Positions 6,927-17,051 of a stretch of DNA of 64,000 nucleotides are shown piece by piece; the first letter of the stretch is position 1, and every line of letters starts with the position of its first letter. The stretch comes from Geothrix fuzhouensis (lineage in GTDB: Bacteria > Acidobacteriota > Holophagae > Holophagales > Holophagaceae): positions 744,001 through 808,000 of the forward strand of contig NZ_JANHMQ010000001.1 in assembly GCF_024609325.1 (NCBI RefSeq), written 5' to 3'. Under the pieces are notes generated by a model. The model was not told the origin of the DNA, did not search any database, and saw only the letters and a program-made list of their open reading frames with translations. Position numbers and translations under genes: made by a program.

Positions 6927-8492
6927 TCAGCGGCGCCGACGCTGGGAGGCTGGAGGAATCTTAAGTTCCTCGCGGTACTTGTTCACGGTGCGGCGGGCCA
7001 CCTTGATGCCGTCCCGCTCGAGCAGGCCGGCGATGGCCTCATCTGACAGCGGCTTGGCAGGGTCCTCTGCCTGCACGAAGGCCTTGATGCGGTGTTTGAC
7101 CACGGTGGCAGACACGTCCGAATCCTTGGGACGCGCCGAGAAGAAATAGTTCAGGTCGTAGAGCCCTTGGGGCGTGTGGATGGTCTTGGCCTTGACCACC
7201 CGACTGATGGTGCTCTCGTGGAAGCCCGTGGCCTCGGCCACGTCACGCAGCACCATGGGGCGCAGGCGTTCGATGCCGTGCTCCAAGAACTCCTTCTGGA
7301 GTTCCACGATCTGCGCCGATACCCGCAGGACAGTGCGATTCCGATCCTCGACGCCCCGGATGAAATCGCGGGCACTGCGGAAGCGTTCGCGGATGAAATC
7401 CTTGTCGCACTTGGCTTCGCTGGAGGCCAGGAAGCGCTGGTACTCGCCGTTCACGCGCAGGCGGGGCAGGCCCTCGTCATTGAGGTAGACCTTCCAGTTG
7501 CCATCCTCGCCCTTGAGCACGACCACATCCGGCTTCACGACGCGCTCGCCTTCGGGATCGAAAGCGCGGCCGGGCGATGGGTTCAGGTGCTTGAGCTGAT
7601 CCATGGCCACGGATAGTTCCGCATCGGTGCAGCCCAGAGCCCGGCGCAGCTTGGCGCTGTCCCGCTGCGCCACTTGAGCCGTGTAATCCTGGATGATGCG
7701 CACAGCGAGATCATCGGGCTCGGCCCCCGCATGGCGAAGCTGAAGCAGCAGGCTCTCCTGCACCGTGAAGCACCCTACGCCAGAAGGATCGAACTCCTGG
7801 AGAACGTCCAGAGCTGCGCGCAGAGCCTCTTCCGTGACGCCCAGATCCGCGGCCAGCGTGGCAGGGGTGGCCTCAACGGAGGGTTGGTCCGGGTCCAGGC
7901 GCAGGAAGCCCTTGGGGTCGAGGCGATCAATGAGCCGCTCCACCAGGGCGGCCCGGGGATCCTCGTTTTCCAAGGTCTCGTAGAGCTGGCTCACCAGGTG
8001 ATCCTGGAGGGACTCGTAGGCGCTGAGACGGTCCTCCCAGGAGAAACGGTCCTCCTCCGGCAGGTTGCTGGTGCGGGGCATATCTGAATCCCAGCTGTTC
8101 TCGGCGCCCAACTCGGTTTCCTGGACCTGGGCCACACCTTCCTCGGTGAACTTCTCCAAGTCGCTTTCGGGGTTCATCTCACCCGCTGCATCCAGGAGCG
8201 AACCCAGGTCCACGGTGTCCACCCCTTCGGGCAGTTCCATGCCTTCGCCAGACTGATCCGACGACGCCTCGGACACCTCGGACTCGCGTCCTTCTTCGAT
8301 GGCTTCGAGGGAGGGCACCTCATCGCCATCATCCGCCAGCTCCAGCAGAGGATTCTCCTCAAGCTCCCGCTCGACGGTTTGCGACAGCTCCTGCAGGTTC
8401 ATCTGCCATAGCTTGAGCTTCAGCTGCATGGCGGGAGTGAGCGCAAGGGTCTGGCTTTGGGCCAGGCGCTGGGAGAGGAAGGGGCCAGCCAC
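6927..8492 (-). CDS. rpoN: RNA polymerase sigma-54 factor RpoN
   Basis: 521 residues. Region I is Gln/Leu-rich (LSQRLAQSQTLALTPAMQLKLKLWQMNLQEL), followed by a long acidic region II (about 50-125), the core-binding and HTH region (VAEATGFHESTISRVVKAK) and the RpoN box ARRTVNKYREEL near residue 499. Sigma-54 directs transcription from -24/-12 promoters with AAA+ activators; no such activator lies in the window. The start is GTG, 2 bases after the lptB stop. The last residues, RRRR, are a short basic tail after the RpoN box. Confidence 0.96.
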   Translation of the reverse strand: MAGPFLSQRLAQSQTLALTPAMQLKLKLWQMNLQELSQTVERELEENPLLELADDGDEVPSLEAIEEGRESEVSEASSDQSGEGMELPEGVDTVDLGSLLDAAGEMNPESDLEKFTEEGVAQVQETELGAENSWDSDMPRTSNLPEEDRFSWEDRLSAYESLQDHLVSQLYETLENEDPRAALVERLIDRLDPKGFLRLDPDQPSVEATPATLAADLGVTEEALRAALDVLQEFDPSGVGCFTVQESLLLQLRHAGAEPDDLAVRIIQDYTAQVAQRDSAKLRRALGCTDAELSVAMDQLKHLNPSPGRAFDPEGERVVKPDVVVLKGEDGNWKVYLNDEGLPRLRVNGEYQRFLASSEAKCDKDFIRERFRSARDFIRGVEDRNRTVLRVSAQIVELQKEFLEHGIERLRPMVLRDVAEATGFHESTISRVVKAKTIHTPQGLYDLNYFFSARPKDSDVSATVVKHRIKAFVQAEDPAKPLSDEAIAGLLERDGIKVARRTVNKYREELKIPPASQRRRR

Positions 8493-8494
8493 GA

Positions 8495-9232
8495 TCAGTC
8501 CAACCTGAACCGGTTGCCCAGATAGACCCGGCGGATGTCCGGATCCTCTGCAATTTCGCTGGGCAGGCCGTGTTTCATGATCATCCCGTCCGCCAAGATA
8601 TAAGCCCTATCGGCGATCTGCAAGGTCTCACGAACGTTGTGATCTGTGATCAGCACGCCAATGCCTCGCGCCTTGAGGTCGCCAATGAGACCCTGGATCT
8701 CCAGCACGGACTTGGGATCCACTCCGGCGAAGGGCTCGTCCAAGAGCATGATCTTCGGCTCGGTCACGAGGGCCCGCGCCAATTCACAGCGGCGTCGCTC
8801 ACCACCGGAGAGGCTCATACCCAAAGTGTCGCGCACCTTGCCCAGGTGAAAATCGGCCAGAAGCTGCTCACAGCGGTCCTTCTGCTCCGCCTTCGGAACT
8901 GGCTGCAACTCCGCCAGGGCCATCAGATTCTCCCACACCGTCAACCCCCGGAATACGCTGGATTCCTGGGCCAGGTAGCCGATGCCCAGCCGGGCCCGCC
9001 GGTGCATGGGCAGGGCCGTGACATCGTGGCCCAGCCATCGGATGAACCCCCGGTCCGGCGCTTCCACCCCAACCACCATGTAGAAGGTCGTGGTTTTGCC
9101 TGCGCCGTTGGGCCCCAGCAATCCCACCACCTCGCCCATGCCGATGCAGAGGCTCACATCCCGCACCACAGTGCGGTCGCCGTATCGCTTCTGGAGGTTC
9201 ACGGCCTCAAGACAGGGGGGTTTTTCGGTCAT
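8495..9232 (-). CDS. lptB: LPS export ABC transporter ATP-binding protein LptB
   Basis: 245 residues. Walker [10 protein letters not shown], the Q-loop region [18 protein letters not shown], the ABC signature [15 protein letters not shown] and Walker [15 protein letters not shown] are all intact. The LAQ..S.FR.L.V.EN pattern is typical of LptB. It powers LptFG-dependent extraction of LPS from the inner membrane. The ATG at 9232 is preferred because it fits the family N-terminus; a GTG at 9250 would add six residues, and neither start has a strong ribosome-binding site. The gene is linked to rpoN and, across one inserted gene, to the LptC/LptA-like gene. Confidence 0.94.
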   Translation of the reverse strand: MTEKPPCLEAVNLQKRYGDRTVVRDVSLCIGMGEVVGLLGPNGAGKTTTFYMVVGVEAPDRGFIRWLGHDVTALPMHRRARLGIGYLAQESSVFRGLTVWENLMALAELQPVPKAEQKDRCEQLLADFHLGKVRDTLGMSLSGGERRRCELARALVTEPKIMLLDEPFAGVDPKSVLEIQGLIGDLKARGIGVLITDHNVRETLQIADRAYILADGMIMKHGLPSEIAEDPDIRRVYLGNRFRLD

Positions 9233-9283
9233 GGATATATCAGAACACACTGGCCGCCCGATTGCCCCGGAGCGGGCCAGCGC

Positions 9284-12200
9284 TCACGGCTCGGAACGCC
9301 CGGGGGTATAAGGCGCCTTGGCGGCCTCGAGCGCGTCCTCCAGGGTCTTCAGGGTGGTCAGGGCAGCCTCGAGCCGACCCTTCACTGCCTGCAGCCCCTC
9401 TTCGGCCCAGGCCAGGTTCTGGCGCTGGGTGGCGGTGGGCAACTGGGTGGTGGCCCAGACACTACCGGTGACCTCGCGGATCCGCCCAAGGATCCCGGGG
9501 GCCGTGGGCTCTTGGCGGGCAGCGACTGTGTTGTCTCCGCTGAGCCGGTCGCGCAGATCCTTGAGGTCGCCGTACAGGCTGCGGGACTTGGTCAGCAAGG
9601 CCGGGTCTGCGGCAGGGGTTTCGAGCAGAGCCTTGCGGACGTGGTCCAGCCGGTTCTGGGCCTCGTTCAGGTGTTGGGAAGCGCCCAGGGCGCGGCGCTG
9701 GGCGTCCCCCATTCGGGCCGAGAAGGCACTGAATTCAGCCCACTGGGCGGGGGTGAGGCGGTCAGCATCTAAAGGCCTCACGTCGAAGGCGACGGGACCG
9801 GCCACGGGCTTCAGCACACCGTCCACCTGGAAGGATAGCGTGGCCTGGTACCGACCCGGCGCGGCCAGGGCTCCGTGGGCGCCGTAGTCCCAGGGATCTC
9901 GCTCGGTGGGGATTTTCAACCGGATGGGAGCAGGATTCTGGAGGCGGAGATCCCACGCCAGGCGGTGGAGGCCCTTCTCCGGTTTCGCAACGATGCGGCG
10001 TACCACCTGGCCATCGCTGGCGGCGATGGTCAACACCACCGCGGGCGGCACCTCGCGATCCTCCGCCCGGAGTGAATCCCAGGTGGGGATGGCGGGATCC
10101 TGGCCCGCTTTGGCGGCCTCCTTCTCCTTCGCCTGGCGCTGCTGCTTCAGTGTCTTCGGTTCCACCTTCACGTGGTAGGTGAACACGGCGCCAAAGGGCG
10201 GGTTGGGCGACAGGAAGAGGGAATCACCCTGGAAGGACTTCCCTGGCCCACCGAAGGGGACGGCCGGGATGTAGGCCTGGGCAGGCCGCAGACCAAAGAG
10301 ATGAGCCTCGGGCTCGAAGTCCTCCGCCTTCGCCTCGCGCAAGGGGGTCAAGTCATCGAGGATGTAGAAGCCCCGGCCGAAGGTGGCCACCACCAGGTCG
10401 CCTTCGCGGGCCTGGATGGTCAGGTCCTTCACGGCGATGGTGGGCAGCTGGGTGAACCGGGACCAGGTCTTCCCGGCGTCGAGGCTGAAGAAGAGGCCGA
10501 ACTCCGTGCCGCAGAAGAGCAGCCCTTCCCGGGCTGGATCCTCGCGCACGGTGTACACGCTGCCCCGCTCGGGCAGCCCTGTGGAGATGGACTCCCAGGT
10601 GCGGCCACGGTCCCCGGAGAGCAGGAGGTAGGGGCGGAAGTCACCCATCTTGTGGTTGTCGAAGGCAGCGTACACCGTTCCCGCGCGGTGCGGGCTGGCG
10701 GCAAGGCAGGAGACGTACGTCAGGTCGGGCACGCCTGGGACAGGCTCGGACTTCCGCCAGACTTTGCCACCATCCTCGCTGATCTGAAGCAGGCCGTCGT
10801 CGGTGCCCACGTACAGCAGGCCTTCGGCCTTGGGGCTCTCCGCAAGGGCCACGATATTCCCAAAGAAACTGGTGGAAGTATTGCGGGCCACGGCATCCAC
10901 GCCCCACACCTTGTCCATGATCTTCAGGCGGCTGCGGTCGATCTTGCGGGTCAAGTCCGGGCTCACGGCGGTCCAGCTGTCGCCGCGATCATCACTGCGG
11001 AACAGCTTCTGGGCGGCGAAATACAGCCGCTTGCCGTTGTGGGGGCTGAGCATCAGCGGCGCATCCCAGTTCCAACGGAAGGGCTCTTCTCCTGGCGCGG
11101 TCTGGGGCTGGATCTCCACCCGCTCGCCCGTTCGGCGGTCGAAGCGGGCCAGGCCGCCGTACTGGCTTTCCGAGTACACGGTGTCTGAATCGTCGGGATC
11201 CACCTGGCTGTAGAAGCCGTCCCCGCCCTGGGTCACGAACCAATCGAGGTTGGTGGAACCATGCAGGTTCCGGGTGCGGCTGGGACCGCCCATGGAGAAG
11301 TTGTCCTGAGTGCCGCCGTACACGTTGTAGAAGGGACGCGCATTGTCCGTGGCCACGCGGTAGTACTGGATGATCGGCAGGTTGGCCGTGAAGGCCCAGG
11401 TGGCCCCGCGGTCGCGGCTTTCGTACAAGCCGCCGTCACACCCGGCGATCAGATGGTCAGAGTTCGCTGGATCGATCCACAGCGCGTGGTTGTCCACATG
11501 CTTGGACGTCTCGCCCACGCGCCGCCAGGTCTTACCGCCATCCTCGGTCACCTGCATCCAGGTATCCATGGAATAGACGCGCTTGGGATCCTTCGGATCG
11601 CAGAAGAGTTCCTGGTAGTACTGCGCGCTCCCGGAGACCTGCTCGTTGCGACGCTCCCAGGTGCGGCCTCCGTCCAGGCTGCGGAAGAAGCCCCCAGCTT
11701 TGTTGGCGGCCTCGATGGTGGCGTAGACCGTGTCCGGCTCGCCAGCGGGAAGAGCCAAGCCAATGCGCCCCATGTCCTCCTTGGGCAGCCCTTCGGTGAG
11801 CTTCTTCCATGTCTGGCCGCCGTCCAGACTCTTGTGGATGCCGCTTCCGGGACCACCATCCAGCATGCCCCATACGTGGCGGCGTCGCTGATAGGTGGCG
11901 GCGTACAGCACGTCGGGATTGCGTGGGTCCAAGAGGACGTCCGCCACACCCGTGTGGGCATCCACCGTGAGCGCGGCCTTCCACGTCTTGCCACCATCCG
12001 TGGTCTTGTAGAGCCCTCGCTCCCCACCCTCTTTCCAGAGCGGGCCCTGGGCGGCCACGAAGACCACCTGGCTGTTCCGCGGGTCCACCAGGATCTTCCC
12101 GATGTGCTCGCTGGCCTTCAGGCCCATGTTCTCCCAATGCTTGCCGCCGTCCAGGCTGCGGTACACGCCGTCTCCGTAGGCCACCGATCGCTGGGAGTTG

Positions 12201-12553
12201 TTTTCGCCCGTCCCCACCCAGACGGTGTTCGAGTCGTGGGGATCCACGGTCACGCAGCCGATGGAGAACGAGCCCTCCTTGTCGAAGAGCGGTGTCCAGG
12301 TGGTGCCGCCGTTGACGGTCTTCCACACCCCGCCAGAAGCCGCTGCCACGTACCAGGTGTCCGGCTTGCGCGGATCCACAGCGATATCCCCGACCCGGCC
12401 CGAGGTCACCGCCGGTCCCAGGTTCCGGAAGGGAATCCCCGCCAGAGGCGAATCCACCCGCTCGGCAGCCTTGGCCTTCGCGGACGGGGCCGCCAGAATC
12501 GGGGTCGCGGCAAGCATCAGCGCCAGGGGCGCGAGGGTACGGAACCGGGGCAT
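9284..12553 (-). CDS. Large secreted Asp-box (BNR/sortilin-type) beta-propeller protein
   Basis: 1089 residues with a signal peptide (LAPLALMLAATPILAAPSA). Residues about 35-760 contain at least eleven Asp-box motifs of the form SxDxGxTW, such as SLDGGQTWKKL, TEDGGKTWRRV and SGDRGRTWESI, so two stacked beta-propellers are likely, as in VPS10/sortilin-like and glycosidase-like exported proteins. The C-terminal 300 residues include a beta-rich segment and a helical tail. No sialidase catalytic residues could be assigned. Substrate and activity are unknown. Its position between the LptC/LptA-like gene and lptB is unusual and suggests an insertion into an LPS-transport cluster. Confidence 0.85.
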   Translation of the reverse strand: MPRFRTLAPLALMLAATPILAAPSAKAKAAERVDSPLAGIPFRNLGPAVTSGRVGDIAVDPRKPDTWYVAAASGGVWKTVNGGTTWTPLFDKEGSFSIGCVTVDPHDSNTVWVGTGENNSQRSVAYGDGVYRSLDGGKHWENMGLKASEHIGKILVDPRNSQVVFVAAQGPLWKEGGERGLYKTTDGGKTWKAALTVDAHTGVADVLLDPRNPDVLYAATYQRRRHVWGMLDGGPGSGIHKSLDGGQTWKKLTEGLPKEDMGRIGLALPAGEPDTVYATIEAANKAGGFFRSLDGGRTWERRNEQVSGSAQYYQELFCDPKDPKRVYSMDTWMQVTEDGGKTWRRVGETSKHVDNHALWIDPANSDHLIAGCDGGLYESRDRGATWAFTANLPIIQYYRVATDNARPFYNVYGGTQDNFSMGGPSRTRNLHGSTNLDWFVTQGGDGFYSQVDPDDSDTVYSESQYGGLARFDRRTGERVEIQPQTAPGEEPFRWNWDAPLMLSPHNGKRLYFAAQKLFRSDDRGDSWTAVSPDLTRKIDRSRLKIMDKVWGVDAVARNTSTSFFGNIVALAESPKAEGLLYVGTDDGLLQISEDGGKVWRKSEPVPGVPDLTYVSCLAASPHRAGTVYAAFDNHKMGDFRPYLLLSGDRGRTWESISTGLPERGSVYTVREDPAREGLLFCGTEFGLFFSLDAGKTWSRFTQLPTIAVKDLTIQAREGDLVVATFGRGFYILDDLTPLREAKAEDFEPEAHLFGLRPAQAYIPAVPFGGPGKSFQGDSLFLSPNPPFGAVFTYHVKVEPKTLKQQRQAKEKEAAKAGQDPAIPTWDSLRAEDREVPPAVVLTIAASDGQVVRRIVAKPEKGLHRLAWDLRLQNPAPIRLKIPTERDPWDYGAHGALAAPGRYQATLSFQVDGVLKPVAGPVAFDVRPLDADRLTPAQWAEFSAFSARMGDAQRRALGASQHLNEAQNRLDHVRKALLETPAADPALLTKSRSLYGDLKDLRDRLSGDNTVAARQEPTAPGILGRIREVTGSVWATTQLPTATQRQNLAWAEEGLQAVKGRLEAALTTLKTLEDALEAAKAPYTPGRSEP

Positions 12554-12604
12554 GGTGCCTCCTAATACGAGGTTTGCTTCATCATGCCCTAGAAAGGCGC
12601 GGCA

Positions 12605-14353
12605 TCACCAACTGGGATTCGCACCCTTGCCGCGCACCCGACCTTGCCACTTGGCAGTCTGGGTTCCGGGTTCGAGTTCCAGGGCCTCGCCCTGCCCCTC
12701 GCCGAGGCGACCCCGCAGGATGACAGCCCCGGTGGCTTGGATGAGCTTCGCCGTTCGATCTGGACCCACCAGAACGGTCACGGACTCCGCCGCCAGCCGC
12801 CAGCCCTGGCCCTGACATTCCACCCCCCCGTTGAGGGTGATCTTCTGCGCCTCGCTCAGACCGTGTTCAGCGCGCAGGAACAGGTCTCCGTCCGCGGCTG
12901 CCAGAGTTCCGCTCAGGCCTTCAGGGAAACTCACCGTCTCGCCTTTCCGGATGATGCGGGAGCCTGACAACCGCTCGCGCAGGCGGCTCCATGCCGCGGG
13001 CCTGCCCGTGAGCGTCCACAAGGCATCTTCCCAAACCAGCCTGGCGCCTCGCAGGCTGCCGCCGGAGAACAGGTTCACCTGCACGGGTCCTTCGATGGCC
13101 CAGGATCGGGGATCTCCCTGCCCCGCTCCGCCACTGAACGTGCCGTCCTCGCCACGGCCCAGCACCGGGGCCTGAAGCTTCCAGCGCCGGGTGGCCCGCT
13201 CCATCAGCATGCGGGGTGACGACAAATTGCGCCGGCCCCAGGTGAGGAGCGTCTGGCCTTCCGCCACGGCGTAGCCCACGGGCAGGTTTTCGGGCAGATC
13301 CCCACCTGGCCCTTCCCGCAGGAGCACCCTTGGCGCCCGGAGCACAAGGCGTTGGCCATCCAGGGGCTGATCCCACACCACGCTGCCCTCCAGCCGCAGC
13401 CCTGCGGGCGTCCACCGGGCCCCGTCCGTGGACAATCGTTCCTCGCCCACAGGCAGGGCCCGGTGGGCCTGGAATTTCCGGAATTCCACCTGCTGGAAGG
13501 TGGCGCCGGGCACGGGCCGTGGCGCCACCCCGCCCTTCGCCTCGCCACGCCAGCCATCGGCGCGTTCAAAGGCCAGGGGGCCGGGCCAGCTAATCGTCTC
13601 CGGCGACAGGTCCGCGACGGAAGCCTGGAGGGAACCTTCCGTCAGGCGAGCCTTCACCCCCTCCAGGTGACCCGTCTGGAAGCCGGGCATAGCCCAGAGT
13701 CGCTCCGCATCCATGGCCTGGAGGGTGACCGGGGCAACCCCATCAGTCGGGGCCTGCCAGCGCACAGGTCCCTGCTCCACACGGAACCGGCCATCGGCCT
13801 CGCGCCGCCACCCGGCCGGCAGGTTCCAAGTGCCGCGAGTGGATCCTTCGAGGGCTTCCCACCGCAAGGGGGCCAGCCCCTCCCATTCCCCTTCGGTCCA
13901 GCGGATGGCAGGTCCTGCGTAATCCACCCGCCCCCTCCCCAGGAGGGCCTTGGTGCTCGGATCCGCCACCTCGAGATCCAGGGGACCTTGGAGGGTCCAG
14001 ATCCCCGCCTGGCGCCGCGCCTTGGGCGAGAGCATGCGCCAAACACCGGTCGGTTCATCCAGATGGCCCGTCACCGTCTCCAGACGCAGATCCTCCTCGG
14101 CCCCTTCGATGGTGCGGTAGGCGAGCACCATGCGGTTGGGCCCAAGCTGCTCGGTGAGAGTTCCCACGCTGCCTCTGGTACCTTCGCCAAAGAGGGGGTC
14201 ACCACCCACCGTGCGACCGGGCATGCCCGCCCCGCCCACCATCAGGAAGCGCAGGGTGAACCCTAGAGTCCCAACCACCAGGCCCCAGCCCAGAACCCGC
14301 CAGAGTGGGTGCCGGGCGGGCGGCAGATCCTGGAGCAGGGCCGGCGCTTTCAT
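12605..14353 (-). CDS. LptC/LptA-like LPS transport protein (membrane-anchored OstA-family)
   Basis: 582 residues. One N-terminal membrane segment (about 19-41, LGWGLVVGTLGFTLRFLMVGG) is followed by a long beta-rich periplasmic region. The C-terminal 110 residues (VSFPEGLSGTLAAADGDLFLR, LNGGVECQGQGWRLAAESVTV, LIQATGAVILRG) look like the OstA/LptA beta-jellyroll that forms the periplasmic LPS bridge. LptC is normally about 190 residues and LptA about 180, so this protein may join both functions or carry extra jellyroll repeats. It overlaps the recJ stop by ATGA. Linkage to lptB supports a role in LPS export. The LptC-LptA fusion reading is inferred from topology and context. Confidence 0.7.
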   Translation of the reverse strand: MKAPALLQDLPPARHPLWRVLGWGLVVGTLGFTLRFLMVGGAGMPGRTVGGDPLFGEGTRGSVGTLTEQLGPNRMVLAYRTIEGAEEDLRLETVTGHLDEPTGVWRMLSPKARRQAGIWTLQGPLDLEVADPSTKALLGRGRVDYAGPAIRWTEGEWEGLAPLRWEALEGSTRGTWNLPAGWRREADGRFRVEQGPVRWQAPTDGVAPVTLQAMDAERLWAMPGFQTGHLEGVKARLTEGSLQASVADLSPETISWPGPLAFERADGWRGEAKGGVAPRPVPGATFQQVEFRKFQAHRALPVGEERLSTDGARWTPAGLRLEGSVVWDQPLDGQRLVLRAPRVLLREGPGGDLPENLPVGYAVAEGQTLLTWGRRNLSSPRMLMERATRRWKLQAPVLGRGEDGTFSGGAGQGDPRSWAIEGPVQVNLFSGGSLRGARLVWEDALWTLTGRPAAWSRLRERLSGSRIIRKGETVSFPEGLSGTLAAADGDLFLRAEHGLSEAQKITLNGGVECQGQGWRLAAESVTVLVGPDRTAKLIQATGAVILRGRLGEGQGEALELEPGTQTAKWQGRVRGKGANPSW

Positions 14354-16017
14354 GGCGCTCCCTCCCCGAGCAGATTATCCACCAGCCAGGACCGGCCCCA
14401 GCGGCTGCTGCCCTGGGGCGTGGCAGCCACACAGAGACGGTCACCCGTGGCCGGTTGCGGTGGCCGGTCACGGCCCGCGAACCACGTGATGGGATCTGGG
14501 AATCCCGCCAAGCGCAGCTTCCAATGATCCGCCCCGAACATCGCGGAGGCGGTCACCACCCCTTCCAGCCGGGCCAGGGGTGGCGCGAAGCCTTGGCCGA
14601 AGGGTTCCAGGCCGGCGAGGTCCGCATCCTCCGGAAGGTCGTTGGGACCACCGTCCAGCAGCAGGGGCGGAATTTTGCGCCCCGCGGCCTGCTCGGCCGC
14701 GCCCCGCTGGAGGGCTTGGCGGACGAAGGCGAGGCGCGAGGCCTCGAAGCTGAGACCTGCCGCCGCACGATGGCCACCCCCGCCCAGGATGAAGGGCTGG
14801 GCCAGGACCAGCAGGCCGCCCAGATCGTAGCCTTCCGGGGCCCGCAGGCTGCAGTGGGCCACACCATCAATCACGGTGCAGACGCCCGCGGGGCGCCCAG
14901 TTAGGCGCATGCGGTGGCCGGCTACGATGCCGATGACACCCTTGTGGGCGGTGGGATCCAGCACCAGGTCGAAGGCGGCGCCATCGGGACGGGGGAGGCG
15001 CGCGGCCAAGTCCTCTTGGATGGTTCGGCGTTCCTGATTGAGCGCTTCCACCCGAGTCATGAGGGTTTCGGCCTCGCCGGGATCACGGGTCAGCAGCAGG
15101 CGCACCGCATCTTCCGCGCCGCCCATGCGGCCCACGGCATTGAGCCGAGGCGCCAGGCCGAAGCCGATGTCCTGGCCACCCAGCGCACCCTCCTTCTTCG
15201 CGGCACGCAGCAGGGCCGCCAAACCGGGGCCATTCTTCCCACCCAGGGAATCGAGGCCGCGACGCACCAGCAGGGCGTTCTCGTCACGCAGCGGCATGAC
15301 ATCAGCCACGGTGCCGATGGCCACCAGCTTGAGCATGCCGTCCAGGAAGGCCGCGTCGGCACCCACGGGATGAGGCACGGCGCCGAGCAGGGCCTGGGCC
15401 AGCTTGAAAGCCACGCCCACGCCTGCCAGGAAGGGGTTGGCGTAGCCGTCGAGGTGGGGATGCACCACGGCACAGGCCGGCGGCAGCTCGGGGCCGAGGG
15501 CGTGATGGTCCGTGATGACCCAATCGAGGCCCAGCTCGGTGCTGGCCTTCACCTCGTCCACACTCCGCACGCCGCAGTCCACGGAGATGAGCAGGCCTGG
15601 ATCGCGGGTGACCTTCAGTTCCTGGATGCAGTCCAGGTGCAGGCCGTAGCCGTCTGAGAACCGGTTGGGGATGAAGAAGGACACCTCGGCGCCCAGTTTC
15701 TCAAGGGCGCGCACCAGCAGGGCGGTGGCGGTGACGCCGTCCACGTCGTAGTCGCCGTAGACCACGATGCGCTCACGGGCTTCAATGGCCCGGCGGATGC
15801 GGACCACGGCCTGATTCACGCCCGGAAGCAGATGGGGGTCCGTGCTCCGGGCCCAGGAGGGATCGAGCCGCCAGGCCAGGTGTTCCGGGTGATCCACACC
15901 CCTGAGCCAGGCCAGCCGCGCCAGGCGGGGTTCCAGATTCCAGGCCGCGGCCAGAGCCCGCCAGGGCGCCGGACCCGCCGGAATCTCCCGGCGGAGGCGC
16001 CACACCTTGGTGTCCAT
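14350..16017 (-). CDS. recJ: Single-stranded-DNA-specific exonuclease RecJ
   Basis: 555 residues. DHH-superfamily motifs are clear: VVYGDYDVDGVTATALL (motif I), LLISVDCGVRS (motif II), VITDHHALG (motif III, DHH) and the DHHA1 GGGGHRAAAG signature near the C-terminus. RecJ is a 5'-3' ssDNA exonuclease in recombination and repair. The ATG at 16017 follows the accA stop after one base and gives MDTKVWRLRR; a further in-frame ATG at 16029 overlaps accA and is less likely. The stop overlaps the LptC/LptA-like ATG. The whole set accA-recJ-lptC/A is closely packed on one strand. Confidence 0.94.
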   Translation of the reverse strand: MDTKVWRLRREIPAGPAPWRALAAAWNLEPRLARLAWLRGVDHPEHLAWRLDPSWARSTDPHLLPGVNQAVVRIRRAIEARERIVVYGDYDVDGVTATALLVRALEKLGAEVSFFIPNRFSDGYGLHLDCIQELKVTRDPGLLISVDCGVRSVDEVKASTELGLDWVITDHHALGPELPPACAVVHPHLDGYANPFLAGVGVAFKLAQALLGAVPHPVGADAAFLDGMLKLVAIGTVADVMPLRDENALLVRRGLDSLGGKNGPGLAALLRAAKKEGALGGQDIGFGLAPRLNAVGRMGGAEDAVRLLLTRDPGEAETLMTRVEALNQERRTIQEDLAARLPRPDGAAFDLVLDPTAHKGVIGIVAGHRMRLTGRPAGVCTVIDGVAHCSLRAPEGYDLGGLLVLAQPFILGGGGHRAAAGLSFEASRLAFVRQALQRGAAEQAAGRKIPPLLLDGGPNDLPEDADLAGLEPFGQGFAPPLARLEGVVTASAMFGADHWKLRLAGFPDPITWFAGRDRPPQPATGDRLCVAATPQGSSRWGRSWLVDNLLGEGAP

Positions 16018-16018
16018 A

Positions 16019-16978
16019 TCAGCCGACACTGCCCATGCGGGCGAATTTCTGGTACCGCTCCTCCACCAGTTCCTCGGCGGACAGCTCGGACAGCTCGGAG
16101 AAGGCCTCGATGACCGCGTCCTTGAGTGCAGCGGCCGCGGCGTCGAAGTCCGAATGGGCGCCGCCCAGAGGTTCCTTCACGATGCCGTCGATGACGCCCA
16201 GCTCCAGCAGGTGGGGAGCCGTGAGTTTCAACGCCGCCGCGGCCTTGGGGGCCTGGCTGGCGTCCTTCCACAGGATGGAGGCGCACCCTTCCGGCGAGAT
16301 CACGGAATAGATGGCGTTCTCCATCATGAGCACGCGGTCGGCCACGCCCAGGGCCAGGGCCCCGCCGCTGCCGCCCTCACCGAGGACCACGGCCACCACG
16401 GGCACTTCGAGCTTGGCCATCTCCAGCAGGTTGCGGGCGATGGCCTCGGCCTGGCCGCGCTCCTCCGCATCCACCCCCGGATAGGCGCCCGGCGTGTCGA
16501 TGAGGCAGAGGACGGGGCGCTGGAACTTCTCGGCCAGCTTCATGAGGCGCAGGGCCTTGCGATAGCCCTCGGGCTTGGGCATGCCGAAGTTGCGCAGGAT
16601 CTTCTGCTTGGTGTCCCGGCCCTTCTGCTGGCCGATGATCATGACCGGATTGCCCTCGATCCAGCCCATGCCAGCCACGATGGCCGCGTCGTCGCCGAAA
16701 CGACGGTCGCCGTGCAGCTCCTCGAAGCGCTCGCAGATCCGTTCCAGGTAGTCGAGCGTGTAGGGGCGCTTGGGGTGGCGGGCCAGCTGGGCCCGCTGCC
16801 AATCCGTGAGGTTGGTGAATAAATCGGCCTTCAGCTTGTCCAGCTTCTTTTCCAGTTTTTCCCGCTCCTTGGTCTGGGAGGGGTCCATTTCCATGGCCCG
16901 GATCTGGGCCTCCAGCTCAAGCACCGGCTTTTCCAGCTGGGACAGATCCATGGCCTGTTCGGGTGTCGCGTCTTTCAT
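16019..16978 (-). CDS. accA: Acetyl-CoA carboxylase carboxyltransferase subunit alpha
   Basis: 319 residues. A helical N-terminus ([36 protein letters not shown]) precedes the carboxyltransferase crotonase-like fold with [50 protein letters not shown] and [18 protein letters not shown]. AccA with AccD transfers CO2 from biotin to acetyl-CoA for fatty acid synthesis. The ATG at 16978 begins the conserved protein; the frame is open further upstream, but that part has no family similarity and an Arg/Ser-rich composition. accD is not in the window. Confidence 0.95.
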   Translation of the reverse strand: MKDATPEQAMDLSQLEKPVLELEAQIRAMEMDPSQTKEREKLEKKLDKLKADLFTNLTDWQRAQLARHPKRPYTLDYLERICERFEELHGDRRFGDDAAIVAGMGWIEGNPVMIIGQQKGRDTKQKILRNFGMPKPEGYRKALRLMKLAEKFQRPVLCLIDTPGAYPGVDAEERGQAEAIARNLLEMAKLEVPVVAVVLGEGGSGGALALGVADRVLMMENAIYSVISPEGCASILWKDASQAPKAAAALKLTAPHLLELGVIDGIVKEPLGGAHSDFDAAAAALKDAVIEAFSELSELSAEELVEERYQKFARMGSVG

Positions 16979-17051
16979 GTGACCTCGGGTCAATAAACGG
17001 AAGGATCCAGTGTAGCGGATCGCGACAGGACTGGCCTCCGCCCCGAGGGCG

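Noticed and set aside
9233-9250. GTG at 9250 as the lptB start
   Set aside because: It adds six residues outside the family N-terminus; the ATG at 9232 fits better, although neither has a strong ribosome-binding site.
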